The translations under genes and the position numbers were made by a program. Positions 33,529 to 41,346 of a DNA stretch of 64,000 nt are shown in pieces. Numbering within the stretch: position 1 is the first letter of the stretch; each line of letters opens with the position of its first letter. Under the pieces are notes generated by a model. That model had not been told where the DNA came from. It was given only the letters and a program-made list of their open reading frames with translations, and ran no database searches. Source of the DNA: Microbacterium enclense (GTDB lineage: Bacteria; Actinomycetota; Actinomycetes; Actinomycetales; Microbacteriaceae); assembly GCF_001456955.1 (NCBI RefSeq), contig NZ_KQ758474.1, positions 1 to 64,000 on the forward strand, given 5' to 3'.

Positions 33529-34643
33529 TCGTCTCCTCCGAACAGTCCCATGGCCCACTCGCCGATTCCCTTGCCGATCTCCCCACCGACGACACCGCCG
33601 ACGACGCCGCCAACGATTCCGCCGATGAGGGTTCCCGGCCCCGGAAAGATCGACCCGATGGCCGCTCCGGCGGCCGCGCCACCCCATGCGGCTGCCATAC
33701 CGCCGCCGACGGATGCCGAGCCGACGACCGCCGAGTGGGTCGCCGAACTCTGGATGCGCTGCTCCTCGGTCCACTCGGGGTGCTGCGTGAGCGTTTCGTT
33801 GTAGCGGTCGGTGTACGAGCCCCAGTACGTGAGGCCGGCGCCGACCACAGCGAGCGATCGACCACCCCACCGTGCCCACTCGGGCGGGCTGCCCAGCGAC
33901 GGCTTGCCGGAGAGCACCGCGTGATTGTCGAAACCGGGAGGGCGCGCGGTGAGAGAGGGCAGCGGTTCGGGCGGCACCGAGCCGAGCGGGACGAGGAGTC
34001 CACCCGGGGACCGCACGTAGGGGCGTCCCCCGATCACCTCGTCGGGGATGAGCCGGTCCAGCCGTGGGATGTCGGGCAGGACAACACCCTCCACCGGAAC
34101 CCAGAGTGCGCGGTAGCGCTGCAGCATCTCGCTTGCGAGACCCTGCGCGGCACCGGCGGGGACGCTGGTGGCGATGTCGAGGCCCTCGCCGATCGACCAC
34201 GAGTAGTAGCGGTGGAACGCGCTCAACGCATCGGCGCACTCACCGTCGGCGGACTCGGCGTCTGCATCGAAGCGCAGGACGCGCGCTTCGAGGTCGGGCA
34301 GGGGCGAGGGCGCGTCGGGGTCGACCGGGGCTGCGAGGTAAGCGGTGATGTCCTCCACGAGAGCCGCCCGGCGCGTCGCGAGACCCGCCACGGTCGTGGC
34401 GTAGTCCTGCAGCGCACGACCTGCATCTCCGGCCAGCGTCACCAGGTCGTCGCGGATGGGACCGAGCCGGCCGAACGCCGTCAACACCACCTCGTCTTCG
34501 GGAGCCGAGTACGATTCGGCCAGTCCCGACCACCCGTGGGTGAGCTCGGTGATCGCGGAGTCGAACCGCACGAGGCACGACGAGATCCCGCTCGCTGCGG
34601 CCGAGAGGCTCCCCGCATCCGGGAGCTGAGCCGGCTGCATCAT
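33525..34643 (-). CDS. Helical protein with C-terminal glycine-zipper membrane segment: candidate type VII secreted toxin
   Basis: In the 372-residue protein, residues 1-170 are alpha-helical like an LXG/WXG-type secretion domain (LSAAASGISSCLVRFDSAIT, ELTHGWSGLAESY, LATRRAALVEDITAYL). A proline-rich linker spans about 185-260, and the C-terminal 70 residues are glycine-rich and hydrophobic. The last stretch, GIVGGVVGGVVGGEIGKGIG, is a textbook GxxxG glycine zipper; an Ala/Gly segment (GGGMAAAWGGAAAGAAIGSI) precedes it. No signal peptide. Its start overlaps the DUF6507 gene (ATGATG). Pore-forming LXG toxins with glycine zippers, such as streptococcal TelE, have this plan. Toxin activity here is inference. 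Confidence 0.55.
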   Translation of the reverse strand: MMQPAQLPDAGSLSAAASGISSCLVRFDSAITELTHGWSGLAESYSAPEDEVVLTAFGRLGPIRDDLVTLAGDAGRALQDYATTVAGLATRRAALVEDITAYLAAPVDPDAPSPLPDLEARVLRFDADAESADGECADALSAFHRYYSWSIGEGLDIATSVPAGAAQGLASEMLQRYRALWVPVEGVVLPDIPRLDRLIPDEVIGGRPYVRSPGGLLVPLGSVPPEPLPSLTARPPGFDNHAVLSGKPSLGSPPEWARWGGRSLAVVGAGLTYWGSYTDRYNETLTQHPEWTEEQRIQSSATHSAVVGSASVGGGMAAAWGGAAAGAAIGSIFPGPGTLIGGIVGGVVGGVVGGEIGKGIGEWAMGLFGGDE

Positions 34644-34957
34644 GATCCGTCCCCCGGCATGGCAGCCTGCGTCTGCGCCGCCATCTCGAGATCGCCCGCA
34701 ACGTACACGTCGATCACGGCATCGGCCGTGTCGGTGACCGCGACGATCCGTCGTCTCACCGAGGCGATGGCCACCAGGAACGGATCGGCGGCGAGGTTCG
34801 TCAAGGCTCCGACCGTGCGCGGCGCATGCTGGGCAGCCCGCGCAGCCTCCGCGAACCGATCGGCGACGGCCGACGCCGCCTCGTCGAGCGACGAGGTCTC
34901 CGCCCGCGCAGACGAGATGATGCTGCGCGCGGAGCCGGGGTCGATGGACCAGGTCAT
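34640..34957 (-). CDS. DUF6507 WXG100-like small helical protein
   Basis: The 105-residue helical protein starts TWSIDPGSARSIISSARAET and ends with DVYVAGDLEMAAQTQAAM, the block I associate with actinobacterial DUF6507. These are WXG100/EspC-sized proteins found next to type VII substrates. It is the first gene of the four-gene module and overlaps the next start by 4 bases. By analogy with the Lap partner proteins of LXG toxins it may act as the targeting or chaperone partner (inference). The ATG at 34957 follows GGGGAAAAAC; an upstream in-frame start has no ribosome site. Confidence 0.7.
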   Translation of the reverse strand: MTWSIDPGSARSIISSARAETSSLDEAASAVADRFAEAARAAQHAPRTVGALTNLAADPFLVAIASVRRRIVAVTDTADAVIDVYVAGDLEMAAQTQAAMPGDGS

Positions 34958-35004
34958 GAACGTTTTTCCCGGGGAGGATGAAGTGAGACTCTTACGCCCC
35001 GTGG

Positions 35005-36378
35005 TCACTCGCCGCGCGAGATCCGGATCATCTCGTCACGCGGAACGACCTTGATGCGCGCACGCTCGTGCGGGGTGCCGAGGGCGATCTCGTGCTCGTC
35101 CAGACGGTGCCATCCGCCGAGATCGGTCCACCGCACGCCGCGCTCTTCGAGCAGCGCCGGGATGGCCTCCTCTTCGGGGTGCGCGGGACGCCACCACTCC
35201 CCCTGGTCGTTGATGACATGGCGCACCGTCTCCATGGCATCCGATTTCGTGTGGCCGATGAGGCCGACGGGTCCGCGCTTGATCCACCCGGTGGCGTAGA
35301 CGCCGGGAACACGCGAGTTGGAGTCGGCCGACAGCACCTGACCCTCGTGGTTCGGGATGACGCCGTGACGGTCGTCGAAGGGCACGTCCTGCAATGGCGA
35401 ACCGAAGTAGCCGACCGCGCGGTAGATGGCCTGGATCGGCACCTCGCGGATCTCTCCGGTGCCGATGACGCCGCCCTCGGCGTCGGGCCGCGTGCGCTCG
35501 TAACGAAGGGCCGCGACCCGACCATCGGCGTCCTTCACGACCTCGATCGGCTTCGCCCAGAAGTGCAGGTGCAGACGGCGCGACGCTTCGCCCCCGGCGT
35601 TGTTCGCGCCCGGACGGGTACGCCACTGCTGCAGCACGCGGTCGATGACCTTGACCTGTTTGTTCGTCTCGATCGCGGCCTTCGAGGCCTCGTCGTAATC
35701 GAAGTCCTCGTCGTAGACGACCATGTCGACGTCGCGAAGCTCGCCCAGCTCGCGAAGTTCGAGCGGGGTGAATTTCACCTGCGCCGGGCCACGACGGCCG
35801 AAGACGTGCACGTCGGTGACCGGCGAGGCCTTCAGCCCCTGGTAGACGTTGTCGGGCACCTCGGTGGGCAGCAGGTCGTCGGCGTGCTTGGCCAGCATGC
35901 GCGTGATGTCGAGGGCCACGTTGCCGTTGCCGATGACGGCGACCGACTCGGCCTCGAGCGGCCACTCGCGGGGCACGTCGGGGTGTCCGTCGAACCAGCT
36001 GACGAAGTCGGCGGCACCGTAGGAGCCGTGCGCGTCGATGCCGGGGATGTCGAGATCGGCGTCGCGGATCGCGCCGGTCGAGAAGATGACGGCGTTGTAG
36101 TGCTGCTTGAGGTCGTCGAGGGTGATGTCCTCGCCGAAGCGCACGTTGCCGAAGAGACGGATGTCGCCGCGGTCGAGCACCTCGCGCAGCGCGGTGACGA
36201 CGCCCTTGATGCGCGGGTGGTCGGGGGCGACGCCGTAGCGCACCAGGCCGTACGGCGCCGGCAGCTGCTCGAAGAGATCGATCGACACGTCGAACTGACG
36301 CTCGGCCTTGAGCAGGATGTCGGCGGCGTAGATGCCGGCGGGGCCGGCTCCGACGATGGCGAGGCGCAGCTTCGTCAT
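35005..36378 (-). CDS. fprA: Ferredoxin/NADP+ reductase (FprA family)
   Basis: The 457-residue flavoprotein of the adrenodoxin-reductase type transfers electrons between NADPH and ferredoxin. FAD binding is seen at the N-terminus (LAIVGAGPAGIYAADILL), NADPH binding at about 148 (VAVIGNGNVALDITRML), and family motifs PYGLVRYGVAPDHP and VYATGWIKRGPVGLIGHTKS. About normal length for FprA. It is preceded by GAGAGGACCCC and followed by the DUF6507 module, 48 nt away; the two are probably unrelated. Confidence 0.93.
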   Translation of the reverse strand: MTKLRLAIVGAGPAGIYAADILLKAERQFDVSIDLFEQLPAPYGLVRYGVAPDHPRIKGVVTALREVLDRGDIRLFGNVRFGEDITLDDLKQHYNAVIFSTGAIRDADLDIPGIDAHGSYGAADFVSWFDGHPDVPREWPLEAESVAVIGNGNVALDITRMLAKHADDLLPTEVPDNVYQGLKASPVTDVHVFGRRGPAQVKFTPLELRELGELRDVDMVVYDEDFDYDEASKAAIETNKQVKVIDRVLQQWRTRPGANNAGGEASRRLHLHFWAKPIEVVKDADGRVAALRYERTRPDAEGGVIGTGEIREVPIQAIYRAVGYFGSPLQDVPFDDRHGVIPNHEGQVLSADSNSRVPGVYATGWIKRGPVGLIGHTKSDAMETVRHVINDQGEWWRPAHPEEEAIPALLEERGVRWTDLGGWHRLDEHEIALGTPHERARIKVVPRDEMIRISRGE

Positions 36379-36418
36379 GGGGTCCTCTCGATCGTGATCG
36401 GGGGGGGTGGGAAGGGGG

Positions 36419-37480
36419 TCAGGCCGAGCGGTCGGCCACGGCGCGGGCGAAGCGCGTCAACGCCTCGCGCACGGCGCCGTCGGGCAGCGGCGCAAGGGCG
36501 TCGATCGCCTCTTGCGACCACTGGTGCGCGAGACCGAGGGTCTCGTGCGTGGTCTCGTGGTCGCGCAGCTCCGCGAGGGCGGCGTCGAGGATCGATGGGT
36601 CGGCGCCGTCGGCGATGCGCTCCTGCCCCTCGTCGATGCGGGCACGCAGGTCGGCGGATGCCGCGTCGGAGCGGTGGCCGAGCAGCAGGTACGGCATGGT
36701 GGGCACGCCCGCTCGCAGGTCGGTGCCGGGCACCTTCCCGGTCTCGGAGGGATCGGGCGACAGGTCGATGACGTCGTCGAGCAGCTGGAAAGCCACACCG
36801 GCCTTCTCGCCGAAGACCACCATGGGCTGCTCGTACTCTTCGGGGGCCCCCGAATAGATGACGCCCGACTGAGCGGCCGCGGCGATGAGCGAACCGGTCT
36901 TGTCGGCCAGCACCTTCAGGTAGAAGTCGACGGGCTCGTCACCCTCTTGCGGACCCACGGTCTCGTGCATTTGTCCGAGCACCAGGCGCTCGAAGGTGTC
37001 GGCCTGCAGTTGGATCGCGCGCTCGCCGCGACGGGCCATGAGCTGGCTGGCGCGGGCGAAGAGCAGGTCGCCGGTGAGGATGGCGATGTTGTTGCCCCAG
37101 ACCGTCTGCGCGCTCGGCACGCCACGGCGCTTGTCGGCGCCGTCCATGACGTCGTCGTGGTACAGCGACCCGAGGTGGGTGAGCTCCAGGGCGGTGGCGA
37201 CCTCGACGACCTCGCGCGTCGTGCCCTGGCCCAGCTGCGCCGTGAGAATCGCCAGCATCGGCCGCACGCGCTTGCCGCCGGCCTCGTAGAGGTAGCGGGC
37301 AGTGACGTCGGCGAGCTTGTCGGCGCTGCGGACCTCGCCCTCCAGCTCGGTCTCGACGCGCGCGAGCCCCGCTTCCACGGTGGAGAGAAGGGTGCGCGAA
37401 CGGAGGCCTGCGAAGATGCGGTCGCTCAGGCCCAGTTTGCCGGACAGGCGGGAGCCGGCCGTGGGCGGTCTCGGGGTCAC
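36419..37480 (-). CDS. Long-chain polyprenyl diphosphate synthase (menaquinone side chain)
   Basis: The 353-residue trans-prenyltransferase builds the isoprenoid tail attached by MenA. Conserved motifs: GGKRVRPMLAILTAQLG, the first Asp-rich motif in LYHDDVMDGADKRRG, and the second in FQLLDDVIDLSPD. Bulky residues ahead of the first Asp motif are few, fitting a long-chain product (C35-C50), but chain length is not certain. The GTG at 37480 lies 7 nt from a TAGGCT -10 box (leaderless). The menaquinone methyltransferase gene lies immediately upstream on the same strand. Confidence 0.9.
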   Translation of the reverse strand: MTPRPPTAGSRLSGKLGLSDRIFAGLRSRTLLSTVEAGLARVETELEGEVRSADKLADVTARYLYEAGGKRVRPMLAILTAQLGQGTTREVVEVATALELTHLGSLYHDDVMDGADKRRGVPSAQTVWGNNIAILTGDLLFARASQLMARRGERAIQLQADTFERLVLGQMHETVGPQEGDEPVDFYLKVLADKTGSLIAAAAQSGVIYSGAPEEYEQPMVVFGEKAGVAFQLLDDVIDLSPDPSETGKVPGTDLRAGVPTMPYLLLGHRSDAASADLRARIDEGQERIADGADPSILDAALAELRDHETTHETLGLAHQWSQEAIDALAPLPDGAVREALTRFARAVADRSA

Positions 37481-37486
37481 GCTTTC

Positions 37487-37492
37487 AGCCTA
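37487..37492 (-). promoter_or_regulatory. -10 element of the polyprenyl synthase gene
   Basis: TAGGCT on the minus strand, 6 nt before the GTG at 37480; leaderless arrangement. Confidence 0.5.
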
Positions 37493-37564
37493 GCCTGGCG
37501 CGCTGACGGGCAGCCGCGGGTATCTCGACGGTTGACAGCGCCCCGCGGTCGGGAGGAGTCGCGG

Positions 37565-38284
37565 TCACTCCGTAGGACGGATGCCGCGGTGCAGCGCCAC
37601 GATGCCGAACGAGAGGTTGCGGTAGGCGACGTCGTCCCAGCCCGAGTCGCGCATCCAGCGCGCCAGCGTCGGCTGATCGGGCCAGTCGCGGATCGACTCG
37701 TTCAGGTAGTCGTAGGCCTCGGCGTTGCTGCTCACGGTCTTCGCGACGATCGGAAGCACCCGGTCGTTGTAGAAGCGGTACAGGCCGTTGAACGCCGGGG
37801 ACGGCGGATGCGAGAACTCGCACACGACGATGCGTCCGCCGGGGCGGGTCACGCGGCGCAGCTCGCGGAGCGCGCGCCGGGGGTCGTTGACGTTGCGGAG
37901 GCCGAACGACATCGTCACGGCGTCGAACTCGCCGTCGGCGAAGGGGAGGTCGGTGGCATCCGCCTGCACGAACTCGAGATTCGGAACGTCGCCGTGCCGA
38001 CGGCGACCCTCGGCGATCATGCCGCGCGAGAAGTCGGCGGCCACGACGTGCGCGCCGCTCGGCACGAACGCCATCGACGAGGTGCCGGTGCCGGCGGCGA
38101 GGTCGAGGATGCGCTCGCCCCGCTGGGGCGCCACGGCGCGCAGGGTGGCGACGCGCCACAGACGGTCGTTGCCCAGGCTGAGCACCGCGTTGGTGCGGTC
38201 GTAGGCGGCCGCGACCTGGTCGAACATGCCGCTGACGCGCTGCGGGTCTTTGCCGAGGTCGGCGCGGTTGGGGTCGCTGCTCAC
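37565..38284 (-). CDS. menG: Demethylmenaquinone methyltransferase
   Basis: Catalyses the last step of menaquinone synthesis, SAM-dependent C-methylation. The 239-residue protein shows the UbiE/MenG signature: FDQVAAAYDRTNAVLSLGND, SAM motif I ILDLAAGTGTSSMAF, and TMSFGLRNVNDPRRALREL. A leaderless promoter (TAGACT, 38291-38296) precedes the GTG at 38284. Same strand as the polyprenyl synthase gene, 84 nt apart. Confidence 0.93.
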   Translation of the reverse strand: MSSDPNRADLGKDPQRVSGMFDQVAAAYDRTNAVLSLGNDRLWRVATLRAVAPQRGERILDLAAGTGTSSMAFVPSGAHVVAADFSRGMIAEGRRRHGDVPNLEFVQADATDLPFADGEFDAVTMSFGLRNVNDPRRALRELRRVTRPGGRIVVCEFSHPPSPAFNGLYRFYNDRVLPIVAKTVSSNAEAYDYLNESIRDWPDQPTLARWMRDSGWDDVAYRNLSFGIVALHRGIRPTE

Positions 38285-38290
38285 CCGTCG

Positions 38291-38296
38291 AGTCTA
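38291..38296 (-). promoter_or_regulatory. -10 element of menG
   Basis: TAGACT on the minus strand, 6 nt before the GTG at 38284. Confidence 0.55.
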
Positions 38297-38369
38297 GGCC
38301 GGGGCGGCGGGGTGGGCGCCGGGGTGCGAGGGCCGCGCGCACGCCGTCGGCGCCACCGCGGCGAGTCGA

Positions 38370-38930
38370 TCAGGGCCGCACCGCAGACGCGCCCGGTGTC
38401 GCCAGGGCCGCGAGCCGTTCGAGCCACGGACCGGTGATGGCGTCCGAGAACGGCGCCTCCCGCGCGCGCACGCGACGCTCGAGGTCGAAGGCCGTGGCAT
38501 CCAGGTGCTCGACGATGTCGAGGGGATAGCCGTAGCGCACCCGGTGGTCGTCCCACTCGTCGCGGTCGTCGATCCAGGTGCCCCGGCCGTCGGTGCGACG
38601 CACCACATCGAGGTCCATGTCGATGCCGCGGGGCACGCCGTCGTCGTGCCATCGCACGTCCCACGCCAGGTCGATGTACACCGCGACGGGGTGCGGCGCG
38701 GCGTTATGGGTGAATGCCCAGTCGCCGCTGGCGGGAATGAGGGTGACGTTGGGCTGGCGACACACGAACTCCGCGCCCGGCCGGGCGCTGCGCCAGCCCA
38801 CCTGCTGGCCGAACCAGTCGCCCCACCCGTCGGAGCCGAGGTAGACGGTGTCCTGCACCCAGTGCGGAGAGCCGTCCCATTTGCGCCACTCGAACAGCAG
38901 GCGGGTGCCGGGGGCGGGACGGGGATCCAT
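38370..38930 (-). CDS. DUF402-domain protein
   Basis: The 186-residue protein has the DUF402 core: WDVRWHDDGVPRGIDMDLDV, RTDGRGTWIDDRDEWDDH, and conserved aspartates that coordinate a divalent metal in nucleoside-phosphatase members of the fold. The N-terminal part is WRKWDGSPHW. The likely activity is metal-dependent phosphatase, substrate unknown. The ATG at 38930 is 7 nt from a TAGACT -10 box (38938-38943). It is divergent from menF. Confidence 0.8.
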   Translation of the reverse strand: MDPRPAPGTRLLFEWRKWDGSPHWVQDTVYLGSDGWGDWFGQQVGWRSARPGAEFVCRQPNVTLIPASGDWAFTHNAAPHPVAVYIDLAWDVRWHDDGVPRGIDMDLDVVRRTDGRGTWIDDRDEWDDHRVRYGYPLDIVEHLDATAFDLERRVRAREAPFSDAITGPWLERLAALATPGASAVRP

Positions 38931-38937
38931 GCTCCGG

Positions 38938-38943
38938 AGTCTA
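38938..38943 (-). promoter_or_regulatory. -10 element of the DUF402 gene
   Basis: TAGACT on the minus strand, 7 nt before the ATG at 38930. Confidence 0.5.
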
Positions 38944-39118
38944 AATCGCGCGCCCCGGCCGGGCTCCGCGACCCGCCCCGCGGCCGCCCGGACACAGCGC
39001 GGTTCCCCGCTCCAGCAACGCTTCGGCTCCGAACCTCCGGCGTCGTGCCCGCCGCACCCCACCCGCCGGGCGTCGGGCCGACGGGAGGCACCCGCGACCG
39101 GCCCTCCGACCGCGGGTC

Positions 39119-39124
39119 TACGCT
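39119..39124 (+). promoter_or_regulatory. -10 element of menF
   Basis: TACGCT ends 7 nt before the GTG at 39132; no ribosome site precedes that GTG, so the message is probably leaderless. Confidence 0.45.
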
Positions 39125-39131
39125 GAAAGAC

Positions 39132-40409
39132 GTGACCGAACCCGCGGATGACGTCGTGCCGCGCCTGCGCGTGATCACGCGCGAGTTGCCCCCGATGGAC
39201 GACGTGCTGGCCTACACCACGCCGTACGATCCGCTCTTCTGGAGCCGGCGGGGAGAGACGCTCGCCGCCTTCGGCGACCTGCTGACGCTGCGCTGGGTCG
39301 GCGAACACCCCGGCGATGCCACGATCTCCGAGCGCTGGCGGGCCATCGCCGCCGCGGCCGAGGTCGACGACCCCGTGCAGCTGCCTGGCACCGGTCTCAT
39401 CGCCTTCGGCTCCTTCGTCTTCGACCCGCGGTCCGAGCGCGAGAACGTCCTACGCGTGCCCGGCATGGTCGTCGGCCGCCACGGCGGTCGGGCGTGGGTG
39501 ACACGACTCGCCTTCGACGACACCCCCGACGAACCCGAGCCCGAGCTTCCCCCGCGCTCCCCCTTCGGCCCGCACTGGTCGGCGACACTGGGCCCCGGGC
39601 GACAGACGGCGGAGAAGTACCAGGATGCCGTCCGCCAGGCCATCGAGGCCATCGGCTCCCGCGAGGTCGCCAAGGTCGTGCTCGCCCGCGACATCGTCGG
39701 CACGGTCCCCGCCGGGTCCGACCTGCGCCGGCTGGTGCGGTCGCTGCTCGAGGGCTACCCCGACTGCTGGGTGTTCGCCGTCGACGGCCTGATCGGTGCG
39801 AGTCCCGAGACGCTGGTGACGGTGTCGGGCGGCACGGTGACCGCGCGGGTGCTCGCCGGCACCGTCGCACGCGGAGGCGACGCCGACGCCGACGTCGCGG
39901 CATCCATCGGTCTGACGCGCAGCCAGAAAGACCAGGACGAGCACCGCTTCGCGGTGCAGAGCGTGCTGACGGCCCTGGGCCCGCACACCTCGTCGCTGGC
40001 GGCGGAGGATCAGCCCTTCACCCTCAAGCTCCCCAACGTCTGGCACCTCGCGACCGACGTCGAGGGCGTGCTCAGTGAAGACGCGTCGTCGCTCGACCTG
40101 CTGTCGGTGCTGCACCCGACGGCCGCGGTGGCCGGAACCCCCACGCGGGCGGCGATCGACGTCATCCGCCGCCTCGAACCGTTCGACCGCGGGCGCTACG
40201 CGGGAGCGGTGGGCTGGACGAGCGCCTCGGGCGACGGCGAATGGGCCATCGCGCTCCGCTGCGCGCAGATCGACCGCGCCGCCCCGTCGTCGCCGACCGC
40301 GCCGATCACCGCCTACGCGGGAGCGGGCATCGTCGCCGACAGCGTTCCGGAGTCGGAGCTGCTCGAGACCCGCGTGAAGTTCCGACCGATCGTGGAAGCC
40401 CTGGCGTAG
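39132..40409 (+). CDS. menF: Isochorismate synthase
   Basis: Converts chorismate to isochorismate, the first committed menaquinone step. The 425-residue protein has the chorismate-utilising enzyme domain (about 175-420): SREVAKVVLARDI, ASPETLVTVSGG, LAGTVARGGDADADV, LHPTAAVAGTPTRAAIDVI, and the C-terminal YAGAGIVADSVPESELLETR. The GTG at 39132 is chosen from the adjacent -10 box and the start of homology (RLRVITRELPP). The frame stays open further upstream, but that part has non-coding character. Could in principle serve siderophore synthesis; the men neighbours favour menaquinone. Confidence 0.92.
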   Translation: MTEPADDVVPRLRVITRELPPMDDVLAYTTPYDPLFWSRRGETLAAFGDLLTLRWVGEHPGDATISERWRAIAAAAEVDDPVQLPGTGLIAFGSFVFDPRSERENVLRVPGMVVGRHGGRAWVTRLAFDDTPDEPEPELPPRSPFGPHWSATLGPGRQTAEKYQDAVRQAIEAIGSREVAKVVLARDIVGTVPAGSDLRRLVRSLLEGYPDCWVFAVDGLIGASPETLVTVSGGTVTARVLAGTVARGGDADADVAASIGLTRSQKDQDEHRFAVQSVLTALGPHTSSLAAEDQPFTLKLPNVWHLATDVEGVLSEDASSLDLLSVLHPTAAVAGTPTRAAIDVIRRLEPFDRGRYAGAVGWTSASGDGEWAIALRCAQIDRAAPSSPTAPITAYAGAGIVADSVPESELLETRVKFRPIVEALA

Positions 40410-40434
40410 ACCCGGTGCCGCGGCACGACCCGAA

Positions 40435-41292
40435 TCAGGATGCCGCGAGGCGTCGCTTCTCCTCGTCGACGTCGTAATCGGCCGCGGGCCACTGCGGGTC
40501 GATGTCGGCGAGAGCGTCGATGAGCAGTTGCTGCACCGCGAGCCGGGCGTACCACTTGCGGTCGGCGGGAACGACGTGCCACGGCGCGATCGGCGTCGAC
40601 GTGCGCTCGATCGCGACCTGGTACGCCTCCATGTAGTCGTCCCACAGCTGGCGCTCGTCGACGTCGCCGGGGTTGTACTTCCAGTGCTTGTCGGGGCGAT
40701 CGAGCCGCTCGGCGAGGCGGGCGCGCTGCTCGTCCTTCGAGATGTGCAGCATGACCTTGACGACCCGAATGCCCATTTCGGCGGCCTGCGCCTCGAACGC
40801 GACGATCGCGCCGTAGCGTCGCTCGATCTCGGCCGCCGGGGCGAGCGAGCGGACGCGGCCGATGAGCACGTCTTCGTAGTGCGAGCGGTCGAAGACCCCG
40901 AGGCGCCCGGCATCCGGCAACCGCTTCTCGATGCGCCAGAGGAAGTCGTGCGAGAGCTCCTCGGCGGTCGGCTTCTTGAACGAGGCCAGCTCGACGCCCT
41001 GGGGGTCGACGGCGCCGACCACGTGGCGCACGATCCCGCCCTTGCCGGCCGTGTCCATCGCCTGCAGCACCAGCAGCACCGAACCCGTCGCGGTGCCCGC
41101 GACGCTCTGGGCGAAGAGGCGCTCCTGCAGATCCTCCAGGGGCCGGCGCCCGGTATCGAGGTCGGCCTTGCCCGCGTCCTTGTCTCCGTCGTACCCGGGA
41201 GTCGATCGCGGATCGATGTCGGCGAGGCGGAAACCCGTCTCGACGCGCAGGGCGTCGGCGGCGGACGTGGACCAGCGGCTGCTCGTGCTCAT
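40435..41292 (-). CDS. ppk2: Polyphosphate kinase 2 family protein
   Basis: The 285-residue P-loop kinase transfers phosphate between polyphosphate and nucleotides. Walker A is in LQAMDTAGKGGIVRHV; Walker B is in FDRSHYEDVLIGRVRSL; a lid region includes RARLAERLDRPDKHWKY, followed by WHVVPADRKWYARLAV. The length and single domain fit class I/III PPK2 enzymes, which phosphorylate NDPs or NMPs. It lies between menF and menD but on the opposite strand to menF. No functional link to quinones is evident. Confidence 0.92.
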   Translation of the reverse strand: MSTSSRWSTSAADALRVETGFRLADIDPRSTPGYDGDKDAGKADLDTGRRPLEDLQERLFAQSVAGTATGSVLLVLQAMDTAGKGGIVRHVVGAVDPQGVELASFKKPTAEELSHDFLWRIEKRLPDAGRLGVFDRSHYEDVLIGRVRSLAPAAEIERRYGAIVAFEAQAAEMGIRVVKVMLHISKDEQRARLAERLDRPDKHWKYNPGDVDERQLWDDYMEAYQVAIERTSTPIAPWHVVPADRKWYARLAVQQLLIDALADIDPQWPAADYDVDEEKRRLAAS

Positions 41293-41346
41293 CCCGGCAT
41301 GATGCCGCGGGATCCGGATTCGTCGAAAGCCGTTGACGCGTGCGAC

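Noticed and set aside
36407..38437. 676-codon plus-strand frame.
   Set aside because: Antisense to the polyprenyl synthase and menG; composition is that of a shadow frame.
40415..40426. GTGCCGCGGCAC palindrome between menF and ppk2 as a terminator.
   Set aside because: Perfect 12-bp palindrome with no loop and no T-tract; expected by chance at this GC content.
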